38,301 nucleotides of DNA from Planctomycetota bacterium (GTDB taxonomy: Bacteria; Planctomycetota; UBA8742; UBA2392), in assembly GCA_020425695.1 (NCBI GenBank), contig JAGQRE010000020.1, forward strand, positions 1 to 38,301, in the 5' to 3' direction. Made by a program: the position numbers and the translations under genes. Positions 33,217 through 38,301 of this stretch are shown one piece after another. Under the pieces are notes generated by a model that searched no databases, was not told where the DNA came from, and saw only the letters and a list, made by a program, of their open reading frames with translations. Position 1 is the first letter of the stretch. Every line of letters starts with the position of its first letter.

Positions 33217-33755
33217 ACCAGACGCTCAAGCAAACGTTCGGCGTTGTCATCGAACACGAGCATGTCCAGCGCATTGCGATGCAGGAAGCCGTGCTGGTCC
33301 ATGTTCTCGGCGAGTTTCAGAAACGGTTGCCAATAACCGGCCACGTCCAGCACGCCGATTGGCTTTTCGTGCAGCCCGATCTGTCGCCAGGTCCAGATCT
33401 CAAATAGCTCATCCAAAGTGCCGATGCCGCCCGGCAGCGCGACAAACGCGTCTGACAACTCCGCCATCAGCGCCTTGCGGTCATGCATAGATTCAACGAC
33501 GTGCAGCTTCTGGATACCGGTGTGTGCTAGCTCTTTGGCTTTCATGCTTTGCGGAATCACGCCCTCGACCTCTCCGCCGGCCAGCAGCGCACCATCGGCA
33601 ACCACGCCCATCAGACCGACATGCCCGCCGCCGTACACCAGCTTGATGCCGCGATGCGCCAGCAGCGCACCGAATTCGCGGGCTGCCGTGGCGAACACGG
33701 GGTCGTCGCCCGTGGCCGCGCCGCAATAAACGCAGATTGCCGACAACTCAGCCAT
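33213..33755 (-). CDS. LOG family protein (nucleotide phosphoribohydrolase, TIGR00730)
   Basis: The 180-residue protein has the lysine-decarboxylase-like Rossmann fold of LOG enzymes: ICVYCGAATGDDP, GIKLVYGGGHVGLMG, the arginine in MHDRKALM (R93) and the catalytic PGGIGTLDE (108-116). These proteins cleave nucleoside 5'-monophosphates, releasing the base and ribose 5-phosphate; in plants and actinobacteria they activate cytokinins. The bacterial role is usually nucleotide salvage or is unknown. The gene is convergent with the kinase and divergent from the NhaD-type gene, with 80 bp between the two starts. No Shine-Dalgarno is obvious on the minus strand. Confidence 0.9.
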   Translation of the reverse strand: MAELSAICVYCGAATGDDPVFATAAREFGALLAHRGIKLVYGGGHVGLMGVVADGALLAGGEVEGVIPQSMKAKELAHTGIQKLHVVESMHDRKALMAELSDAFVALPGGIGTLDELFEIWTWRQIGLHEKPIGVLDVAGYWQPFLKLAENMDQHGFLHRNALDMLVFDDNAERLLERLV

Positions 33756-33783
33756 GTCAGAAATTTAGCAAGCTCGGTTCCGC

Positions 33784-33812
33784 TTGTCGCCGACTTCGGG
33801 TACGCCTAAACT
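33784..33812 (+). promoter_or_regulatory. Candidate promoter for the NhaD-type transporter gene
   Basis: TTGTCG (33784-33789) and TAAACT (33807-33812) are 17 bp apart, each matching four of six consensus bases. They lie 24 bp before the ATG at 33836 within the 80-bp divergent gap. The match is modest and the sigma factor of this organism is unknown. Confidence 0.3.
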
Positions 33813-33835
33813 CCGCGCGCAATCCGGAGAAGCCA

Positions 33836-35239
33836 ATGTTCGTTGCATCAGGCGGTGAAAGCTCAGCCTTTGAGCCGGCGTGGGTGCCAATGGCGGTGCT
33901 GGGCGTGATCATGGTGATCACGTACCTGTTCATTGCCTTTGAGCGCCTGCACAAGTCTGTCAGCGCCATCATCGGTGCCATCGCGGCTGTGATCGCGGCC
34001 ATGGCCTTCGGGCTGTTCGGCAGCGGCGGCTACAATCACGTTCATGAAATCGTCGGGCACGACCTGAACATCCTCGGCGTAATCATCGGGACATCCATTC
34101 TCGTAGACACCGTCGGCGGCAGCGGGCTGTTCCATTTCATTGCGATCAGGGTCGTGAAAATCACTCACGGCGAGCCGCAAAAGCTGTTTCTGTTCGTCTG
34201 TGTGCTGACGTTCGTGTTTGTCAGCCTGCTGACGCTCGCGCCCGGAAGCCTGCTGATGGCATCGCTTGTACTCGTGATCTGCAAGACGCTGAACTACCAC
34301 CCCAAACCGTACCTGATCGCCGTCGCCATCATCGCCAACAGCGCAGCCTTGACGACTTTCAGCTCAGGCATTGCAACGCTGATGATCGGCACGGCGGCTG
34401 AAATCCCCTACGTGCACTTCTTCATCGGCAGCACGCCGCTCGCCTTCGCCACGGCGATCATCGCCTACCTTGTGCTGTCCCGCATGTACCGCAAGACGCT
34501 GGTCGAAGACGGCAAGGCAGCGGGCGAAGAGTCTGACCGCAAACTCAAAGTCGCCGGCTTTGAAGAATGGGCGCTAGTCAAGAACCGCAAGATCTTCTGG
34601 CGCAGCGCCGTTGTACTCGGCGCCACCGTGATCGGCTTTGCGACCGCGCAGATGATCGGGGTCGGGCTTGATTTCATTGCCATGGCGGGCGGCATGGCGG
34701 CGCTACTGTTCTGCGCAGGCGACCCCGAGAAAGCCATCAAGAAGGTGAAGTGGACAGTCATCCTGTTCTTTGTCGGGTTGTTCGTAATCATCGGCTGCGT
34801 GAAATCGACAGGGTTACTTGAAGTCACCGCCGACAGCCTGATAAGTCTCGGCGGCGGCAGCACGGTCATCCTTGTTTCAGTTATCGGTGTGTTCGTCATG
34901 CTTTCGAGCGGCTTTGTGGACAACATACCTGTCACCGCAACCATGCTGCCCATCCTGGATCAAATCGCCAAAGAGAGCCCGGCGTTGGCGGCACCGCTTT
35001 TCTGGGTGCTGGTGGGCGCGAGCAACCTTGGCGGCAACGGCACGCCCATCGGCAGCGTAAGTGCTGTGGTTGCGCTGCATGCCCTTGAAACCGACCGCGG
35101 TGAGAAGGTCGGTTGGGGTGAGTTCATGAAAGCTGGCATGCTGATCCTGTTGATTCAGGGTGTCGTCGTGATCGGATATGTGCTGATCATGAATGCTCTG
35201 GGCGCCTTCCCTGAACTACCGAAGTACGCCGGAACCTAG
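33836..35239 (+). CDS. ArsB/NhaD-superfamily ion transporter, probable Na+/H+ antiporter
   Basis: I start this at the ATG at 33836, preceded by GGAGA (33826-33830) at ideal spacing; the upstream frame from 33737 runs into the divergent gene. The 467-residue protein has about 11-12 membrane segments. Motifs typical of the ion transporter superfamily are ILGVIIGTSILVDTVGGSGLF, LLTLAPGSLLMASL, IANSAALTTFSSGIATLMIG, FVGLFVIIGCVKSTGLL, SSGFVDNIPVTATMLPIL and GASNLGGNGTPIGSVSAVVAL; the last two form the paired discontinuous helices that bind the ion. NhaD-type proteins exchange Na+ for H+, while ArsB-type pump arsenite; sequence alone does not separate them here. A universal stress protein gene follows after 9 bp. 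Confidence 0.85.
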   Translation: MFVASGGESSAFEPAWVPMAVLGVIMVITYLFIAFERLHKSVSAIIGAIAAVIAAMAFGLFGSGGYNHVHEIVGHDLNILGVIIGTSILVDTVGGSGLFHFIAIRVVKITHGEPQKLFLFVCVLTFVFVSLLTLAPGSLLMASLVLVICKTLNYHPKPYLIAVAIIANSAALTTFSSGIATLMIGTAAEIPYVHFFIGSTPLAFATAIIAYLVLSRMYRKTLVEDGKAAGEESDRKLKVAGFEEWALVKNRKIFWRSAVVLGATVIGFATAQMIGVGLDFIAMAGGMAALLFCAGDPEKAIKKVKWTVILFFVGLFVIIGCVKSTGLLEVTADSLISLGGGSTVILVSVIGVFVMLSSGFVDNIPVTATMLPILDQIAKESPALAAPLFWVLVGASNLGGNGTPIGSVSAVVALHALETDRGEKVGWGEFMKAGMLILLIQGVVVIGYVLIMNALGAFPELPKYAGT

Positions 35240-35248
35240 GAGCTTGCC

Positions 35249-36187
35249 ATGTCTGATACACCACTCGACGACGATCTTCATGAGGCCATGGCGCGCTTCA
35301 GCGCTGCCGCCAATGCCGAGAAAGTCGAGTTACCGGTGATTGAGCCACCGGCCAAGGTTCTCGTCGCGTTTGACCAAAGCAATCAGGACGACTCAGTCGC
35401 GTTGCTTGCCAAACAGGTATGTACGCGCTACGGCGCAACGGCTGTACTGACGCTGGCGACACCGGGCATCGACGTTGAAACAAGGCGCAAACACCTTGAG
35501 GCCATGCAGGCCAAGCTGTCAGGGCTGACCTGCGAAATCGCGCCGCAACAGGACGACGAAGACCCGGCGGATCGCATCATTGATGCCAAGCGCGACAGCG
35601 GCGCCAAGTTCCTGATCATGCCCGCGCCATACCTCGAAGACCTGAACACACTCGGGCGTGACTCACTGGGCAGCACCACCGAGCGCGTACTGGCACGAGC
35701 AACCGTGCCGGTGTTGCTGGCACGCGAGGCGCGTGACGACTTGTCGTCAGCCCTGGACAGACCGCTGATCAAGCTTCACGTTCGTCAGCGGGAGGCCGCG
35801 AAAGCCATGAGCATCAGCTTCGGGCTATGCGGAAAATCCGCAGCCTACCACATGCTGTTCGTGGTCGATGCCGGCGCCATGGCCGAAGCAATGGCGTTGC
35901 TGGGTCATGACGTCGACGAATCCAAGCTGACGGATCAGGCCTTGCTGGATGACGCGCAGGCAGCGGCGGGCTCACTTGTGGCGGCCGGTCAGCACTGGGC
36001 CACCGACAACGGCGCCAGCCTGAACGTGAGCTTCAAAATCGGAAGCGACCCCGACGTAACAGCGCGCGAGGCCAACGACGGCGGGCACCTGCTCGTACTC
36101 CCTTGCCCCGCAGACCGCAACAGCAGCGCCTACAGCCGGGCGTTGACGGTCCTGCGCCTCAGCAGTGTGCCTGTACTGATGGTCTGA
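35249..36187 (+). CDS. Tandem universal stress protein (two UspA domains)
   Basis: The 312-residue protein contains two Usp folds. The first (about 35-165) starts KVLVAFDQSNQDDSVALLAK and ends with the nucleotide-binding pattern LGRDSLGSTTERVLARATVPVLLAR, the G-x-x-x-LGS signature of ATP-binding Usps. The second (about 175-312) is more diverged (SISFGLCGKSAAYHMLFVVD; GHLLVLPCPADRNSSAYSRA) and ends SVPVLMV; its ATP motif is weak. The ATG has AGGAG at 35238-35242. Usps fused or paired with ion transporters are known to regulate transport in response to adenine nucleotides. That is a likely role here, since the transporter gene lies 9 bp upstream. Confidence 0.8.
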   Translation: MSDTPLDDDLHEAMARFSAAANAEKVELPVIEPPAKVLVAFDQSNQDDSVALLAKQVCTRYGATAVLTLATPGIDVETRRKHLEAMQAKLSGLTCEIAPQQDDEDPADRIIDAKRDSGAKFLIMPAPYLEDLNTLGRDSLGSTTERVLARATVPVLLAREARDDLSSALDRPLIKLHVRQREAAKAMSISFGLCGKSAAYHMLFVVDAGAMAEAMALLGHDVDESKLTDQALLDDAQAAAGSLVAAGQHWATDNGASLNVSFKIGSDPDVTAREANDGGHLLVLPCPADRNSSAYSRALTVLRLSSVPVLMV

Positions 36188-36212
36188 TTCCCGCCGGCTA
36201 TCCACGACTAAA

Positions 36213-36257
36213 ATGGTCAACGTAGACCATCCCGGTCCATTTCATAATCTCGTTATG
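36213..36257 (+). promoter_or_regulatory. Two inverted repeats, candidate MarR operators
   Basis: Site 1 is ATGGTC-AACGTA-GACCAT (36213-36230), symmetric at 16 of 18 positions. Site 2 is CATAA-TCTCG-TTATG (36243-36257), perfectly symmetric. Both lie in the 109-bp gap before the marR ATG (36297) and 26-57 bp after the Usp stop. MarR dimers bind such half-site pairs and often repress their own promoter. Confidence 0.55.
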
Positions 36258-36296
36258 TTCTGGCGTCAGCAGGGTGTTTCTCGGTATGCTTGCTGC

Positions 36297-36746
36297 ATGG
36301 ACACGAAGACTGCACTCGCCTACGTTCGCGAGTTTCTTCAAATTTACTGGGCCAACGAACACGCACACGAGGCCTGGTCTCGCGAGCTTGAGGCGCAGCA
36401 CGGGCTGACTGCCAAGCAGTACGCGTTGCTGCGCGCTGTTGAGCGCTCGGACGATATCACCACGACGTCGCTGACTGACCTGCTTGGCAAAGCGCAGCCG
36501 GCCATCACCCAGATGCTCAATCGCCTTGAAAAGGGCGGCTTCATCACGCGCGAAGTGAACCCGCAAGACAAGCGCAAGCGCGAACTGAAACTGACCAAGA
36601 AGTCGCTGCGTGTACTCGAATCCGTTGAGCCAGTAGGCCCCACCCGTGTTGCGCTTGCCCTTGAGCACTCCAACGAGCGCGAAGCCGGGCAAGTCATCAA
36701 GGCAATGGAAACCCTCAACCAGTGGATGACAACGCGCAAGCTTTAG
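36297..36746 (+). CDS. MarR-family transcriptional regulator
   Basis: I use the ATG at 36297 (149 residues), since the longer frame from 36213 would start within an inverted repeat. The protein has the MarR layout: N-terminal dimerisation helix (LAYVREFLQIYWANEHAHEA), then LTAKQYALLRAVERSDDIT, the recognition helix region SLTDLLGKAQPAITQMLNRLEKGGF and the wing REVNPQDKRKRELKLTKKS with the usual D..KR.L.LT pattern, then C-terminal dimerisation helices. Ligand and targets are unknown; autoregulation through the upstream inverted repeats is likely. A TPR protein gene follows after 37 bp and could be a target. Confidence 0.88.
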   Translation: MDTKTALAYVREFLQIYWANEHAHEAWSRELEAQHGLTAKQYALLRAVERSDDITTTSLTDLLGKAQPAITQMLNRLEKGGFITREVNPQDKRKRELKLTKKSLRVLESVEPVGPTRVALALEHSNEREAGQVIKAMETLNQWMTTRKL

Positions 36747-36783
36747 GTCGGCGCGTGCCGCATCTCCCTCGTATCATCAAGTG

Positions 36784-38301
36784 ATGCCTTTCGCAGAAGA
36801 GCTCTACGAGTTTCGGCACGCTGTTGTTCGCGAAGCGGCCTACCAGATGCAGCTTCCCAGCGAGCGAGCAGGACTGCATCGCGCTGCCTTCGAATTCATG
36901 CACACGCACCTCGACGACAGTGACCGCACGGCGCAGGGCATGGAGATACTGTCCCACATCCGTGCAACCGACGACAAGTCACTGGCGCAGTTCGAGCTTG
37001 AGTACCTCAAGATGGCAGCGAGGCGGGCAACCCATACATTTCAGGAAGCGCTTGCCTGCGAGCTGCTAACGCAGATCTGCAGTCACGAGTTGGCCAGCGT
37101 TGAAGACCGCCTCAACAGTTCTCAAGAGCTCGGTGGCCAGCTTCAGCGCCTCGGATACCCGCGCGACGCAACCGACACATTGACCGCCGCGCTGGAACTA
37201 GCGCGGAAGGAAGCTCCTGCCTACCTAGGCCAGATCACCGCCGCGCTGGCTGGCATCTATATGGAAAGCGGAAAACCCGAGCAAGCACGAGAGATGTTTG
37301 AGCGGGCTATCGCTGAGCTACGCTCGTCCGGTAAGCCGAGACAACTGGGAATCGCGTTGACGAATCGAGCCATTCTGCTGCGCCATCTCGGCGACGACGT
37401 CAACGTGGAAGCGCTCCTCAACGAAGCGCTTACAATTCACCGTCAAACCGGGCACACGCGTTTCGAAGGGCTGACTTTGCTCGCGCTCGGCGGTCTGTGG
37501 CGAAATATGAGTGACGATGAGCAGGCGGAGCATTTCTACCTTTCCGCACTTGAAGTCTTTCGACGCACCGGTGACCGCCCGCACGAAGCGCAAGCGCTTG
37601 GCAACCTGGCTAACGTCTACCTCATGACCCAGCGCCTTACGCAAGCCGAGCAAGCCTATCAAGAGGCCTTGGGTGTCATGCGTGAGTTGGGCCACCGACG
37701 CAGCGAAGCGATCTTGCTCGGGAACATGGGGCAGTTGCTTCAACGGACGGGTCGCCTGAACGCAAGCCTGAGGGCCGGGAAAGAAAGTGTCGCAATCCTG
37801 GAGAGCATCAACGACCTGATGTTGTTGCCCGCGTTTCGGGCGATGTACGCAAGTTCGCTTGCCACGCACGGCGACTATGAGTCCGCCGAGAATCAGCTCG
37901 GCTTGGCGGTCGGCGAACTCGGCGAGTCACCGTCGGTAAGCGCGCTCGACCATGTGCTGCCGGTGCTGTTTCGCTTTCGCATAGCACAAGCTATCGGCGG
38001 ATACGGCCCCGGACGCACCCCTGGGCAGCGCTACCCGTCTCGTCTGGACGATGCCGCAGACGTGCTTCGCCAATTGCGCGCCGCACGAACCGGGAGTCAT
38101 TCTGGACGGACACAGGTTGTCGACCGCAACGTCGCAAACATGGCGGGTTCGCTGTCTGAGGTTCGCGAAGCGTTGGATAAAGGGATTTCGCCCGTAGTAT
38201 TCAACAACCTCAACGAAGCTGAAGCTTCACCTCAGTGTCGGAAAGCCGTGCTGTGCAGATTGAAAGAGCTCGTGCCCGAACAGCTTGAGTGGATGGAAAG
38301 C
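36784..38301 (+). CDS. TPR-repeat protein, 3' end beyond window
   Basis: The frame from the ATG at 36784 is open to the last base (506 codons, no stop), so the gene continues outside the window. It begins LYEFRHAVVREAAYQMQLPS and then ERAGLHRAAFEF, which matches the winged-helix segment that normally follows an AAA/NACHT-like ATPase domain in large signalling proteins. Here nothing precedes it: an in-frame stop lies at 36727-36729. About residues 110-400 are TPR-like helix pairs (GQITAALAGIYMESGKPEQA; EAQALGNLANVYLMTQRLTQ; EAILLGNMGQLLQRTGRL). The role is unknown; TPRs bind proteins. No signal peptide or membrane segment is seen. Confidence 0.8.
   Translation, partial: MPFAEELYEFRHAVVREAAYQMQLPSERAGLHRAAFEFMHTHLDDSDRTAQGMEILSHIRATDDKSLAQFELEYLKMAARRATHTFQEALACELLTQICSHELASVEDRLNSSQELGGQLQRLGYPRDATDTLTAALELARKEAPAYLGQITAALAGIYMESGKPEQAREMFERAIAELRSSGKPRQLGIALTNRAILLRHLGDDVNVEALLNEALTIHRQTGHTRFEGLTLLALGGLWRNMSDDEQAEHFYLSALEVFRRTGDRPHEAQALGNLANVYLMTQRLTQAEQAYQEALGVMRELGHRRSEAILLGNMGQLLQRTGRLNASLRAGKESVAILESINDLMLLPAFRAMYASSLATHGDYESAENQLGLAVGELGESPSVSALDHVLPVLFRFRIAQAIGGYGPGRTPGQRYPSRLDDAADVLRQLRAARTGSHSGRTQVVDRNVANMAGSLSEVREALDKGISPVVFNNLNEAEASPQCRKAVLCRLKELVPEQLEWMES

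Noticed and set aside
1-38301. tRNA, rRNA, CRISPR arrays, insertion sequences and phage genes.
   Set aside because: On reading both strands I found no cloverleaf-like tRNA sequence, no regularly spaced direct repeats and no transposase or integrase motif.

Overview
The window is a 38.3 kb piece of a GC-rich bacterial chromosome with dense, mostly housekeeping content and short surface-polysaccharide and stress-response sections. Apolipoprotein N-acyltransferase, a LolD-like ATPase, a lipoprotein with a clear lipobox and a Wzm/Wzt-type polysaccharide exporter point to a cell with two membranes. An McsA/McsB protein-arginine-kinase pair, an LL-diaminopimelate-type aminotransferase and a split (PA/PB) glycine decarboxylase occur in the same window. 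That combination fits a member of the Planctomycetota or a related lineage, but this is inference from gene content, not proof. I see no tRNA, rRNA, CRISPR array, insertion sequence or phage gene.

Layout. (1) 1-8800, + strand: the 3' part of a giant Kelch-repeat protein, then wzm, wzt and two multi-domain glycosyltransferase genes with ATGA or near-zero spacing. This is a surface polysaccharide synthesis and export operon. (2) 8797-16167, - strand: read in transcription order, a lipoprotein, lysA, an FdhE-like zinc protein, lnt, an exported helical-repeat protein and an Eis-like acetyltransferase; most joints overlap or are a few bases long. (3) 16166-17981, +: a radical SAM protein of the TIGR01212/YhcC type and a LolD-like ATPase; the first shares its start-codon bases with the divergent lipoprotein. 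(4) 17982-19618, -: a PAP2-family membrane phosphatase and a YkvA-like DUF1232 protein. (5) 20006-33161, +: accD, a strong terminator, a Kef-type antiporter, the glycine cleavage cluster gcvT-gcvH-gcvPA-gcvPB, a DapL-like aminotransferase, mcsA-mcsB, a DUF1444 protein and a PfkB/adenosine kinase-like sugar kinase. (6) 33213-38301: a LOG-family hydrolase (-), an ArsB/NhaD-type ion transporter with a tandem universal stress protein (+), a MarR regulator preceded by two inverted repeats, and the start of a TPR protein that runs off the window.

How the genes fit together. LysA and the DapL-like enzyme, though 12 kb apart, are two steps of the diaminopimelate/lysine route. GcvT, H, PA and PB together form the glycine cleavage system except for the lipoamide dehydrogenase, which is not here. 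McsA activates McsB, which phosphorylates arginines on proteins to mark them for ClpC-type proteases; neither CtsR nor ClpC is in the window. NhaD and Usp look co-transcribed and may couple ion homeostasis to energy or stress state.

I found no clear new defence or biosynthetic system. The items most worth checking are non-coding: palindromic elements with GGGGCGA/TCGCCCC arms, one of which supplies the stop codons of two convergent genes; a G-rich heptad palindrome inside the gcv cluster; a structured leader before gcvT; and candidate MarR operators. Among proteins, the notable ones are a TPR protein that begins exactly at a motif normally found after an ATPase domain, an orphan FdhE-like protein with only half of its zinc ligands, and two adjacent fused double glycosyltransferases.
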